DNA from: Hymenobacter terrenus
Lineage (GTDB): Bacteria > Bacteroidota > Bacteroidia > Cytophagales > Hymenobacteraceae
Assembly: GCF_000972495.1 (NCBI RefSeq)
Contig: NZ_LATM01000025.1
Coordinates: forward strand, 1 to 64,000
Length of the DNA: 64,000 nt
Direction of reading: 5' to 3'
Shown here piece by piece: positions 35,394-43,177 of this stretch (its first letter is position 1; the number at the start of each line of letters is the position of its first letter). Under the pieces are notes generated by a model, which ran no database searches, was not told the origin of the DNA, and worked only from the letters and a program-made list of their open reading frames with translations. A program made the position numbers and the translations under genes.

Positions 35394-36629
35394 ATGTCTT
35401 CCAACGCCGACGTTCTCTCGCCCGAATCCAAAGCCCATACTGCCCAGAAAGGCAGCACCAACGCCAACGGCTTTACCGACTATTTTGACCTCGACGGGCT
35501 ACTTACTGAAGAGCACTTGCTCATCCGCCAGTCCATCCGAAACTTCGTGAAGAAGGAAATCAGCCCGAACATCGAGAAGTGGGCGCAGGATGCGCACTTC
35601 CCGTCGGAAATCGTGAAGAAGTTTGGTGATGTGGGCGCGTTTGGTCCTACCGTGCCGCAGGAGTACGGCGGCGGCGGTCTCGATTATATCAGCTACGGCC
35701 TCATTATGCAGGAAATCGAGCGCGGCGACTCGGGCATGCGCTCCACTGCTTCGGTGCAGGGCTCGCTGGTGATGTTTCCCATCTACCAGTATGGTTCGGA
35801 GGAGCAGCGCCGCAAGTTTCTGCCCAAGCTGGCCAGCGGCGAGTGGCTGGGCTGCTTCGGCCTCACCGAGCCCGACCACGGTTCGAACCCCGGCGGCATG
35901 ACCACCAAAATTGAGGACAAGGGCGACCATTACCTGCTGAACGGCGCCAAGCTCTGGATTTCGAACTCGCCCGAGTGCCAGGTGGCCGTGGTATGGGCCA
36001 AAAACGAGCAGGGCCGCATCAAGGGCGTCATCGTGGAGCGCGGCATGGAAGGCTTCAGCACGCCCGAAATTCACAACAAGTGGAGCCTGCGCGCCAGCAC
36101 CACCGGCGAGCTAGTGTTTGAGGACGTAAAAATCCCCAAGGAGAACATCCTGCCCAACATCGAAGGCCTGCGCGGCCCGTTGTCCTGCCTCGATTCGGCC
36201 CGCTTCGGCATCGCCTGGGGCGCCATCGGCGCGGCCATCGACTGCTACGAGTCGGCCCTGAAGTACAGCCTCGAACGCGAACAGTTCGGCAAGCCCATTG
36301 CCAGCTTCCAGCTTCAGCAGAAGAAGCTGGCCGAGATGATTACCGAAATCACCAAAGCCCAGCTTCTGGCCTGGCGCCTGGGCGTGCTCAAAAACGAAGG
36401 CAAAGCCACCAGCGCCCAAATCAGCATGGCCAAGCGCAACTCCGTGGAAATGGCCCTGCACGTAGCCCGCGAAGCCCGCCAAATCCACGGCGGCATGGGC
36501 ATCACGGGCGAGTACCCCATCATGCGCCACATGATGAACCTCGAATCGGTGATTACCTACGAGGGCACCCACGACATTCACTTGCTCATCACAGGGGCCG
36601 ACATTACGGGCATTCAGGCGTTTAAATAA
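35394..36629 (+). CDS. acyl-CoA dehydrogenase, glutaryl-CoA dehydrogenase-like
   Basis: A 411-residue flavin-dependent dehydrogenase from the ATG at 35394 (MSSNADVLSPES). It shows the N-terminal helical domain (LIRQSIRNFVKKEISPNIEKW), the FAD-binding ENCFGLTEP-type segment here LGCFGLTEPDHGSNPGG, WISNSPECQVAVVWAK, and the C-terminal DSARFGIAWGAIGAA. The catalytic Glu lies in the YEGTHDIHLLITGADI block, as in glutaryl-CoA dehydrogenases. It would oxidise glutaryl-CoA or a related acyl-CoA. A second copy of its last 51 codons occurs at 37609-37761 with only synonymous differences, showing recombination at its 3' end. Confidence 0.93.
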   Translation: MSSNADVLSPESKAHTAQKGSTNANGFTDYFDLDGLLTEEHLLIRQSIRNFVKKEISPNIEKWAQDAHFPSEIVKKFGDVGAFGPTVPQEYGGGGLDYISYGLIMQEIERGDSGMRSTASVQGSLVMFPIYQYGSEEQRRKFLPKLASGEWLGCFGLTEPDHGSNPGGMTTKIEDKGDHYLLNGAKLWISNSPECQVAVVWAKNEQGRIKGVIVERGMEGFSTPEIHNKWSLRASTTGELVFEDVKIPKENILPNIEGLRGPLSCLDSARFGIAWGAIGAAIDCYESALKYSLEREQFGKPIASFQLQQKKLAEMITEITKAQLLAWRLGVLKNEGKATSAQISMAKRNSVEMALHVAREARQIHGGMGITGEYPIMRHMMNLESVITYEGTHDIHLLITGADITGIQAFK

Positions 36630-36648
36630 GGCATAGTCACTGCTTGGT

Positions 36649-36682
36649 AAAAAGAGCGGCCCCACTAGCGGCCGCTCTTTTT
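36649..36682 (+). terminator. rho-independent terminator of the acyl-CoA dehydrogenase
   Basis: A perfect stem of up to 13 bp (AAAAAGAGCGGCC with GGCCGCTCTTTTT) and a CCACTAGC-type loop, with a T tract, 20 nt after the stop codon. Confidence 0.9.
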
Positions 36683-36695
36683 GTTATATTTGATA

Positions 36696-36968
36696 ATGGA
36701 CAAAGCACTAGCTCGCCAGATTACAGTAAGCCTTTGGCTCGTCTATTGTGTCGGCTCGCTAATGTGGTTCCTGCATCTGCCCAAAAGTGGGGGATGCGAC
36801 GGTGGCTTGTGCATTCTTGGGCCCTTTATGCTGGTGTGCTCCTGGGGCGCCGTCGGCGTTGGGCTGCTGGTGGTGTATAATTTGATGACCAGCGCGACCT
36901 TTCGGCGGGGCTTCCCTGTTCTTCTGTTATTGGCGCTGCTTTACTGGTTGTTGACTGGCGTTTTTTAA
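36696..36968 (+). CDS. small three-helix membrane protein
   Basis: A 90-residue protein with three hydrophobic segments (about 10-28, 41-62 and 72-88) and CDGG/C residues in the loop (SGGCDGGLCILG). I recognise no family. It starts right after the terminator of the acyl-CoA dehydrogenase and precedes a toxin-antitoxin pair, inside the 1132-bp unit bounded by the duplicated 3' end. It may be a passenger gene of that cassette. Confidence 0.65.
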   Translation: MDKALARQITVSLWLVYCVGSLMWFLHLPKSGGCDGGLCILGPFMLVCSWGAVGVGLLVVYNLMTSATFRRGFPVLLLLALLYWLLTGVF

Positions 36969-37030
36969 CCCATGCTCAATAAGCCAGAGCCTATCACATC
37001 TCCGTTGTTAATCAGCGAAAACCTAACTGT

Positions 37031-37255
37031 ATGTCCGCCCCCGATTCCCTGCACTACCTCACCGACGCCAGCGGCAAGCCCGAAGCCGTAGTATTGCCCA
37101 TTGCCGACTGGCTGGCCTTGAAAGACTACTACCGCCAGCTGCAAGGCCGCGAGCTGGTGCTGAGCGGCATGCGCGAAGCCCTGCGAGAGGTACCCGAAAT
37201 CCTGGCCAGCCGCCAGCCCGAAATCACTCTGGCCGACTTTCTGGCCGGGTCCTGA
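37031..37255 (+). CDS. type II antitoxin (Phd/YefM- or RelB-like)
   Basis: A 74-residue protein that begins HYLTDASGKPEAVVLPIADWLAL, which resembles the N-terminal DNA-binding half of a prevent-host-death antitoxin (a beta strand, K-P-E-A-V-V-L-P and a helix). The C-terminal half is acidic and likely to wrap a toxin. Its TGA overlaps the toxin ATG by one base (TGATG), which is typical for translational coupling. It may repress its own operon with the toxin. The family name is tentative. Confidence 0.75.
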   Translation: MSAPDSLHYLTDASGKPEAVVLPIADWLALKDYYRQLQGRELVLSGMREALREVPEILASRQPEITLADFLAGS

Positions 37256-37605
37256 TGCCGCCCGTCATCATTATCACTACGGCCAACTTCCGCCGCGAGG
37301 CCAAGCCGCTGCTGAAAAAGTACCGCTCCCTAAAGCCCGAGTTAACCCGCCTGGTCGGCGTGTTAGAAGCAGACGCTGCTCACGGCGAGCCGCTGGGCCA
37401 GGACTGCTACAAAATCCGCCTGGCTATTGCCAGCAAGAGCCGGGGCAAAAGCGGCGGTGCCCGCATCATCACCTACCGCCGCGTGGTAGACGGGGCCACC
37501 CAAACTGTCAAACTGTTCCTGCTTTCCATTTACGACAAGTCCCAAACTGCCTCCATCGGCAAGGAGGAAATTGCCCGGCTGCTCCAGGAAATTACCCCCG
37601 AGTAA
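37255..37605 (+). CDS. RelE/ParE-superfamily toxin
   Basis: A 116-residue basic protein. The core VIIITTANFRREAKPLLKKYRSLKPEL, then CYKIRLAIASKSRGKSGGARIITYRRV and VKLFLLSIYDKSQTASI fit the RelE/HigB-like fold (helix pair followed by antiparallel beta sheet; conserved Arg and terminal Tyr-Asp-Lys). Such toxins cleave mRNA at the ribosome or inhibit gyrase (ParE). The gene overlaps its antitoxin by one base. Its stop is followed after three bases by the dehydrogenase fragment in the same frame, so the cassette junction is at 37606. Confidence 0.85.
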   Translation: MPPVIIITTANFRREAKPLLKKYRSLKPELTRLVGVLEADAAHGEPLGQDCYKIRLAIASKSRGKSGGARIITYRRVVDGATQTVKLFLLSIYDKSQTASIGKEEIARLLQEITPE

Positions 37606-37608
37606 ACC

Positions 37609-37761
37609 CGCCAGATTCACGGTGGCATGGGCATCACGGGCGAGTACCCCATCATGCGCCACATGATGAACCTGGAGTCGGTGATTACCTACGAAGGCAC
37701 CCACGACATCCACCTGCTCATCACGGGGGCCGACATTACCGGTATTCAGGCGTTCAAGTAG
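37609..37761 (+). pseudogene. duplicated 3' end of the acyl-CoA dehydrogenase
   Basis: The last 51 codons (50 residues RQIHGG to IQAFK plus stop) of the dehydrogenase gene occur again here. Against 36477-36629 there are 14 base differences in 153, one at the stop, all synonymous (for example CAA/CAG, ATC/ATT, TTT/TTC). A 50-bp block (36492-36541 and 37624-37673) is identical. A fragment decaying freely would show non-synonymous changes, so it was part of a working gene until recently. It has no start of its own and lies directly behind the toxin stop. Confidence 0.95.
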
Positions 37762-37812
37762 CACATGCTTTAGCACATGCCACATGCTTTGGTTTGTGCC
37801 GCGTAGCAACGA

Positions 37813-37852
37813 AAAACGGCCGCCCCAACAATGAGTCGGACGTTTCGCCTTT
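37813..37852 (+). terminator. terminator-like hairpin after the dehydrogenase fragment
   Basis: AAACGGCCG at about 37813 pairs with CGGACGTTT (one mismatch) after a long loop. It resembles the dehydrogenase terminator at 36649 in its GGCC-containing stem, so it may be the native terminator carried with the fragment. Confidence 0.45.
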
Positions 37853-37862
37853 CGGGGACAGG

Positions 37863-38183
37863 CTACATTCTTTCCAGCAAGTAAGTCTCAATAACAGAAT
37901 TAGCATTGTAGGACGTGCTGGTCATCTGCGTCACCCGCCAGCCTTCGTGCCGTAGCTCTGTCAGCTTTATCATGGCCTTCACTCTGGCCTGGGAAAGATT
38001 TGTTTCCTTCACCTTTATTTCTGTAGCCAGTCCATTGTCGGGAATCAAGTTAATCTCACCTCTGCCCACAGTATTTATGAAAACGAGTTGCATATAAGTG
38101 CCAGAAGGTCCTTGCTTCGGATAGAACGCCCACGAGCCGGCCACAGCCAGCGCCAATGCAGCAGAGAGGAACACTTTTTTCAT
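37863..38183 (-). CDS. small exported protein
   Basis: A 106-residue protein from the ATG at 38183 with a signal peptide (MKKVFLSAALALAVAGSWAF). The mature part (GTYMQLVFINTVGRGEINL, then GWRVTQMTSTSYNANSVIETYLLERM) looks like a single alpha-beta domain of the kind seen in small DUF4177-type proteins, although I am not certain. It is on the minus strand beside the cassette. The in-frame extension to 38327 has no signal-like character and is rejected. Confidence 0.6.
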   Translation of the reverse strand: MKKVFLSAALALAVAGSWAFYPKQGPSGTYMQLVFINTVGRGEINLIPDNGLATEIKVKETNLSQARVKAMIKLTELRHEGWRVTQMTSTSYNANSVIETYLLERM

Positions 38184-38262
38184 AAGAGAAGAGAAGAAAT
38201 AATAAGGAGATAAGCGCCGCAACCTACGGCAGTTGTGTCTCACACCCGCCTGGGTTCTGCCG

Positions 38263-39258
38263 CTACACCAGCGCGGCCAAGCGGCGGGCGTCGGCTTTGG
38301 CGGCCTGGTAAGCGGGCTCCTCGCCAAAATAGTCGTCGAAGAGTAGCCCGAAGGCTTCGACCTGCGTGCATACCCAATGAAGCATGTTGTGCTGCTGGTC
38401 GGGGTCGAGCCAGGGGGCGGTCAGGTCGTCGGGTACGGGGTTGAGCCGGGCCATGAGGGTCAGTTGCAAATCGGCCACAAACAGCAGGGCCAGCACTTGT
38501 AAACTCAGGTAGAGGCGGATAACGTCGGACCCATCCAGCGCGAATTCGGTTGCCGGGGCAGCGTTTCGGAAGCGCTGAGCCAGGGCCACCAGCTCGGCCG
38601 GCGTGCCGAGGCCCGCCACCGTGGGCAGGGCCTCGGCCAGCGGGTGCTTCACCCCATACAAAGCCGCGTGGGTGAGGTAGAGCGCGAAGCTGAATAAATG
38701 GCACTCGTTCGGATTCGGCTGCATGGTGAGCCACTCCTCGGCCGGGGTAGGGGCCTCGGCTGGGGCGGGCTCCGGCTGCGACACCAGCGCGGGCAAGCAG
38801 GCCTCCAACCCGTATTTCTCCTGCGCAAACAGGGCGCGCAGCGCCTCGCTGACCTCGGCGGTGGGGGTGGGCACCTGCTCAGCCAGCAGCGGCAGAATGA
38901 TTTCGCTCAGCACCTCCATAACCCTGAGCAACAGGCCCTCTCTGCCTGGCACGCGGGCCCGGATGGCTTCTCCCAATGGACTGTCGTAGGCCAGCACGCC
39001 CACCAGAACGTAATAGTAGAACGCCGCCGGCTCGTGCTGAAGCGCGTGGTCATAGTCCGCCGGGTCGTGCAGGTTCGTCAGCCGCATCATGTCGTCCTGC
39101 CTAAGCCCGGTCAGGCGCGTCACGGCCTGCGGCAGGGCATCGCCGGGCAGGGCAAAGAGCTGCTGAACGGCCAGTTTCGGCAGCAGCAGCACCGGCCCGA
39201 GAATCGCCGGGAGGCTGAGTGATTGGTCGGGGGCACCGTCGGTAGAAGGCTCAAGCAT
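38263..39258 (-). CDS. uncharacterised cytoplasmic protein
   Basis: I do not recognise this 331-residue protein. It has no signal peptide. It is mostly helical with a Pro/Glu-rich linker in the middle (QPEPAPAEAPTPAEE, about 160-175) that separates two helical halves. The second half has recurring aromatic and Leu patterns (LFSFALYLTHAALYG and LYLSLQVLALLFVADLQLTLMARL) that could be buried helices or a membrane segment. It follows another orphan gene on the same strand after a terminator. Confidence 0.7.
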   Translation of the reverse strand: MLEPSTDGAPDQSLSLPAILGPVLLLPKLAVQQLFALPGDALPQAVTRLTGLRQDDMMRLTNLHDPADYDHALQHEPAAFYYYVLVGVLAYDSPLGEAIRARVPGREGLLLRVMEVLSEIILPLLAEQVPTPTAEVSEALRALFAQEKYGLEACLPALVSQPEPAPAEAPTPAEEWLTMQPNPNECHLFSFALYLTHAALYGVKHPLAEALPTVAGLGTPAELVALAQRFRNAAPATEFALDGSDVIRLYLSLQVLALLFVADLQLTLMARLNPVPDDLTAPWLDPDQQHNMLHWVCTQVEAFGLLFDDYFGEEPAYQAAKADARRLAALV

Positions 39259-39322
39259 GGCAGGGAGCAGGCCTGGTAGCCTGCGCCGGCAAGGTAAGGC
39301 CCGTGCGCCCAGGTCGCCAAAA

Positions 39323-39354
39323 AAGGCAGGCCGCCCCGTGGGGCAGCCTGCCTT
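39323..39354. terminator. GC-rich terminator hairpin
   Basis: A 9-bp stem AAGGCAGGC / GCCTGCCTT (39323-39331, 39346-39354) continues inward with GCCCC-GT-GGGGC, flanked by A and T runs. It ends the transcript of the gene at 39378 and may act both ways. Confidence 0.8.
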
Positions 39355-39377
39355 ATCATGGGCCGCCGCGCCGCAGC

Positions 39378-40322
39378 CTACCCCCGCACGCGCCAGCCGC
39401 CGGCGGCCAGTTGGCTGGTTTGCATCACCAGCAGGAAGGGTGCGGTGGCGGCGTCGCCGAGGCTGGAATAGTCGCTCAGGGTTACTTTTTTGCCGTTCTT
39501 CACCAGCACGCCCTGGCCGGGCAGGGGGCGGCTGGTAGCAGTGGCGCCCAGGTAAAACACCACCTCGTGCCCCCGGCCGCCGGTGTTGTAGAGGGTGGGC
39601 GTGGGCACGCTTTCTTCCAGGATGTTGAAGGCCAGCTGGGGCACGTCGTAGGGCGTGAGGCCCTTGGCCTGGAAGCGGTGCCCGGTGGGCGTTTTGGGCA
39701 GTCGGCGCAGGGCTTCGTACTGGGTCACGAGTTCGGCCTGGGTGAAGCGCTGGGCTTGCACCAGCTGGTCGAGCCGCGTGAGCTGGGCGTCCACGGCGGC
39801 GAAGAGGGGAATCAGGCTGTCGGTGGCCGTCTTGGAGCTGGCCTGCATCAGGGCGGCCTCGCCGCTGGTGGCGGTCAGGCTCAATAGGTCGGCTTGCAGG
39901 GTGTCTCGCACGGCGGGCTGATACCCGGCATCTTCCAACTCCTGCTTGCTGAAGGCATCAATGCCGTCGACAATGGCCTGGCAATAAGTGCCAAACGCCG
40001 CATCCTGGCCACGCAGGTAGCTGCTCACGGGCTTGGCCAGGGCGGCGGTTACCTTGCTGTCCGTTGTGAGCACCAGCGTCAGGCCGCGCAGTACTTCGGC
40101 CTTTTCGGCAGCTTCGATTTTCACGGCTGTCCGGGTGCGCGTCACGCCGGTGGTGGGGGCTATCTGCCGGGCCGCCTGCACATCGAGTTCGGCCACGTCC
40201 TCCGTCACCTGCCCCACAATGCGCGCCAGTAACTTAATGCCCAGCAGCGGCGCCCCCGCATGGCCAAACCAAGTCAGGACATTGCCATACATTTTGCGGT
40301 GGTTTTTTTGGTCTTGAATCAT
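39378..40322 (-). CDS. uncharacterised helical protein
   Basis: I do not recognise this 314-residue protein. The first two thirds are charged and alpha-helical (Ala/Glu/Lys-rich, e.g. KIEAAEKAEVLRGL and AVDAQLTRLDQLVQAQRFTQAELV). The last 90 residues turn beta-rich (GRGHEVVFYLGAT, VLVKNGKKVTLSD, FLLVMQTSQLAAGG). A domain that senses or binds something at the C-terminus is conceivable, but no motif supports it. It starts near the minisatellite region with no obvious promoter. Confidence 0.7.
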   Translation of the reverse strand: MIQDQKNHRKMYGNVLTWFGHAGAPLLGIKLLARIVGQVTEDVAELDVQAARQIAPTTGVTRTRTAVKIEAAEKAEVLRGLTLVLTTDSKVTAALAKPVSSYLRGQDAAFGTYCQAIVDGIDAFSKQELEDAGYQPAVRDTLQADLLSLTATSGEAALMQASSKTATDSLIPLFAAVDAQLTRLDQLVQAQRFTQAELVTQYEALRRLPKTPTGHRFQAKGLTPYDVPQLAFNILEESVPTPTLYNTGGRGHEVVFYLGATATSRPLPGQGVLVKNGKKVTLSDYSSLGDAATAPFLLVMQTSQLAAGGWRVRG

Positions 40323-40390
40323 GGAAACAGAAAAAAGCGGTAGTTCCTGAACATTCAGGGGACGTTACTGCCTGAAATGTAGAAAAATAA

Positions 40391-40738
40391 ATGGTAATAA
40401 CGTCCTCCGGTCAACCAGTCATTGGCCGTGGGGCATTCATCACTGCTGTTCGCCGCCAATCCCGCAGCCCCAAGCCCTTGCCCAGCCGGTCGCAGGGCGC
40501 CTCCCGACGCCTCAAATGGGCCGCCAGCCCCGGCAAGCGCCCTCCCCGCGTCCCCAAATGCCCGGTTCAGAGCAATAAGAAGCCTCCCCGCAGCCCCAAG
40601 CATTCCCCTCGTACCAGCAAATCCCCTCCTCGCCCTGGCAAATCCCCTCCTCGCCCTGGCAAATGCCCGGCTCGCGCCCCCAAATGCCCCGCTCGCGGTC
40701 CTAAGTCACCACATGTCGCTGGAAAAGGCCTTTTCTAA
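40391..40738 (+). CDS. basic Lys-Pro-Arg heptad-repeat protein
   Basis: A 115-residue possible product with start at 40391. From residue 28 it is built of heptads of the form K-x-P-x-R-x-x (KRPPRVP, KCPVQSN, KKPPRSP, KHSPRTS, KSPPRPG twice, KCPARAP, KCPARGP). The codons for Lys, Pro and Arg vary at their third positions (AAA/AAG, CCT/CCG/CCC/CCA, CGC/CGT/CGA), which supports this frame as the selected one. The composition resembles histone-H1-like nucleoid proteins, but function is unknown and other frames are also open. Confidence 0.4.
   Translation: MVITSSGQPVIGRGAFITAVRRQSRSPKPLPSRSQGASRRLKWAASPGKRPPRVPKCPVQSNKKPPRSPKHSPRTSKSPPRPGKSPPRPGKCPARAPKCPARGPKSPHVAGKGLF
40471..40701 (+). repeat. 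21-bp tandem repeat (minisatellite), about 11 units
   Basis: Eleven 21-bp units run from 40471 to 40701. The third and fourth units from the end (40618-40638 and 40639-40659) are identical; others differ at several places. Each begins C-A-A. It is described as the coding repeat of the basic protein at 40391-40738. Confidence 0.85.
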
Positions 40739-41102
40739 GGTTGAGCCCGGCCCAAAACCCCTCGCCGACGGCAGCCAAGGCAAAAGCGGCGGTAGCAAAG
40801 CTGATAATAGCCCGGCATCGGGCAGAAGTAAGGCTGAAATACGACCTTGCTAAATGGAGTACCGAAGCAGAATGCTTTCCACCAGCAGGCTAGTGCGGTT
40901 TCGGAGTCCGCGCTACGGCTCGCGGTACACTCATGCCGAAATTGCTCTAAAATAGACCACGCAAAAGCCGTACATGATGATTCAAAAGGGCGGCGGCTCT
41001 GGGAGCATATACCAATCCCAATAGCAAAACGCCGGGGCAGAAGCGCTGCTGTCGAAGCATGATGCGGTGGCATAAACCGCTTGGGCGCCGTAATTTGCTC
41101 TA
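40739..41102. other. 364-bp gap without a recognisable gene
   Basis: After the minisatellite there is no convincing start, Shine-Dalgarno sequence or family match. A short inverted stretch (CGGAGTCCGCGC with GCTCGCGG) near 40905-40925 is the only structure seen. It probably holds the promoter of the HIRAN gene at 41103. Confidence 0.5.
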
Positions 41103-41462
41103 ATGAAGATTTCCGCCGCCACTGCCTCAACCGCTCCCGAACCCCTCGTGCTGCTCGAATGCCTCGTGGCCGGGACCTCGCACCGCCCCAATCTCGAAAA
41201 ATACGAGCCCGAGCTGAAGGTCGGCCAAGCCCTGCTGCTCACCCGCGAAGCCGACAGTCATTACGACGATTGGGCCGTGCAGGTGCACACCGCCCCCGCC
41301 ACCGACCCCGCCAACGTCTGGCTCGGCTACCTGCCCGAAGGCCGCAACGAAACCGTCGCTCGCTTGCTCGACGCCGGCAAACACCTCTCTGCCCGCCTCA
41401 ACCACAAGTCCTGGGAAACCGACTGGCTGCACCTCGACATCGAAGTGCTGTTGCACGAATAG
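41103..41462 (+). CDS. stand-alone HIRAN-domain protein
   Basis: A 119-residue protein with a HIRAN domain: the opening LECLVAGTSHRPNLE, then LKVGQALLLTREADSHYDDWAVQVHT and WLGYLPEGRNETVARLLDAG, which follow the family pattern (a Gly-Thr, a hydrophobic strand with R-E, D-x-x-A-V, G-Y-L-P). HIRAN domains recognise 3' DNA ends and are usually fused to helicases such as HLTF. A single-domain version next to ruvB (98 bp away, same strand) might be a DNA-repair accessory. Confidence 0.8.
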   Translation: MKISAATASTAPEPLVLLECLVAGTSHRPNLEKYEPELKVGQALLLTREADSHYDDWAVQVHTAPATDPANVWLGYLPEGRNETVARLLDAGKHLSARLNHKSWETDWLHLDIEVLLHE

Positions 41463-41560
41463 AAAGCTGTTTTTTAATCTGGTGAAGGAGCTTTTTTGCC
41501 GGTGCTGCGGTTTCTCATCCGGTTAGCAAGCAGCGACCAATAATTTTAGTAAGTATCCTT

Positions 41561-42613
41561 ATGCGCGAAGCCTATCTCACCGGCGGCACCGACAATTTCG
41601 ACGCCACCGATAAGGACATCGACAAGGCCCTCCGGCCGCTCTCTTTCGACGACTTCACGGGCCAGGAAAAGATTCTGGAAAACCTGAAAGTCTTCGTCGC
41701 CGCCGCCAAGCAGCGCGGCGATGCCCTCGACCACGTGTTGCTGCACGGCCCTCCCGGCCTGGGCAAAACCACCCTCTCGCACATCATCGCCAACGAGCTG
41801 GGCGCGGGCATCAAGATGACCTCCGGCCCGGTGCTCGATAAGCCGAGCGACCTCGCCGGCCTCCTCACCAATCTGGAGCCGCATGACGTCCTCTTCATCG
41901 ACGAAATTCACCGCCTCAACCCCGTGGTGGAAGAATACCTCTACTCGGCCATGGAGGACTACCGCATCGACATCATGCTCGATTCGGGCCCCAATGCCCG
42001 CTCGGTGCAGATTTCGCTGTCGCCTTTCACCCTCGTGGGGGCCACCACCCGCTCCGGCATGCTCACGGCGCCGTTGCGAGCCCGTTTCGGCATCTCCGCC
42101 CGCCTCGAATACTACGACTCGAAGCTGCTGACCACCATCGTGCAGCGCTCGGCCGAGATTTTGGGCACGCCCATTCACGAGGATGCGGCGTTTGAAATTG
42201 CCCGCCGCTCGCGCGGCACCCCGCGCATTGCCAACAACTTGCTGCGCCGCACCCGCGACTTCGCCCAAATCAAGGGCGACGGCACCATCACGGTTGAAAT
42301 CGCGCAGTTTGCCCTCAATGCCCTCGACGTAGACGCTCGTGGCCTCGACGACATGGACAAGCGCATCCTCACCACCATCATCGACAAGTTTAAGGGTGGT
42401 CCCGTGGGCATCAGCACCATTGCCACCGCGGTGGGGGAGGAAGGCGAAACCATCGAGGAAGTGTACGAGCCCTTCCTCATCCAGGAAGGCTACATCAAGC
42501 GCACCTCACGCGGCCGCGAGGCCACCGAAGCCGCTTACCAGCACCTGGGCCGCCTGCTGCCCCAGCACCTGCGCGGCAACAGCGGCGACTTGTTCGCTGA
42601 GATTACGTCGTAA
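41561..42613 (+). CDS. ruvB: Holliday junction helicase RuvB
   Basis: A 350-residue RuvB, the AAA+ motor that with RuvA drives branch migration of Holliday junctions. It shows LRPLSFDDFTGQEKILENLKV at the start, Walker A GPPGLGKTT, Walker B LFIDEIHRL, VLDKPSDLAGLLTNL, the sensor region GATTRSGMLTAPLRARF and the C-terminal winged helix with FLIQEGYIKRTSRGR (about 305-319). Its stop is followed by a terminator. RuvA and RuvC are not in the window. Confidence 0.98.
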   Translation: MREAYLTGGTDNFDATDKDIDKALRPLSFDDFTGQEKILENLKVFVAAAKQRGDALDHVLLHGPPGLGKTTLSHIIANELGAGIKMTSGPVLDKPSDLAGLLTNLEPHDVLFIDEIHRLNPVVEEYLYSAMEDYRIDIMLDSGPNARSVQISLSPFTLVGATTRSGMLTAPLRARFGISARLEYYDSKLLTTIVQRSAEILGTPIHEDAAFEIARRSRGTPRIANNLLRRTRDFAQIKGDGTITVEIAQFALNALDVDARGLDDMDKRILTTIIDKFKGGPVGISTIATAVGEEGETIEEVYEPFLIQEGYIKRTSRGREATEAAYQHLGRLLPQHLRGNSGDLFAEITS

Positions 42614-42629
42614 AATGCTGTTTGCCCTG

Positions 42630-42656
42630 AAACGCACCGCCATCGGCGGTGCGTTT
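42630..42656 (+). terminator. ruvB terminator
   Basis: A perfect 12-bp stem (42630-42641 with 42645-42656; AAACGCACCGCC) with a 3-nt loop and a short T run, 17 nt after the ruvB stop. Confidence 0.85.
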
Positions 42657-42676
42657 TTGCATGATACCTCCCGTCT

Positions 42677-43159
42677 ATGGACACCTTTACCGCTGTACTT
42701 GAGCTGATTGGTATAAATCCTTTCGTGCAGGTGCCCGATGACATACTCGCTAACGTGTTTGTCCAGGCTGGCCGTAGCAAAGGGCCGATACGAGTGCACG
42801 GAACCGTTAATGACCAGCCCTACCAGCAAACCCTGGTGCGCTACGCCGGCAAATGGCGCCTATACATCAACCTGATGATGCTCACCAATTCGCCCCGGCG
42901 AATTGGTGAGGTGCTGACCATCACGCTCGGCTACAATGCAGCGGCCCCGCCGGTACTGACATGTCCGGCCTTCGAAAAGGCGCTGGCCGAAACCCCCGAA
43001 GCCCGTCAGGTGTTTGACCGCCTGTCGCCCTCGCGGCAACACGAACTGTTACGCCATCTGATAAACCTGAAAACGGAAGATGGCCTGGCCCGCAACCTTG
43101 AGCGCGCCATTGGATTTCTGCTGGGCAAGAATCGATTTCTTGGCCGCAACGCGCCCTAA
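42677..43159 (+). CDS. DUF1905 / YdeI-OmpD-associated protein
   Basis: A 160-residue protein with a small DUF1905 beta-barrel domain (FTAVLELIGINPFVQVPDDIL, described; then GPIRVHGTVNDQPYQQTLV and GEVLTITLGYN) followed by the helical YdeI/OmpD-associated tail (PSRQHELLRHLINLKTEDGLARNLERAIGFL). Family members are uncharacterised and have been linked to bacteriocin or antimicrobial peptide resistance in E. coli relatives. It follows the ruvB terminator and precedes queG. Confidence 0.8.
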   Translation: MDTFTAVLELIGINPFVQVPDDILANVFVQAGRSKGPIRVHGTVNDQPYQQTLVRYAGKWRLYINLMMLTNSPRRIGEVLTITLGYNAAAPPVLTCPAFEKALAETPEARQVFDRLSPSRQHELLRHLINLKTEDGLARNLERAIGFLLGKNRFLGRNAP

Positions 43160-43177
43160 ATTTAGCTACACTGATTT

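Noticed and set aside
40422..40853. A second open frame (143 residues) across the minisatellite, and a minus-strand frame over the same bases
   Set aside because: The base changes between units fall at third positions only in the 40391 frame; the other frames are open because the units contain no stop.
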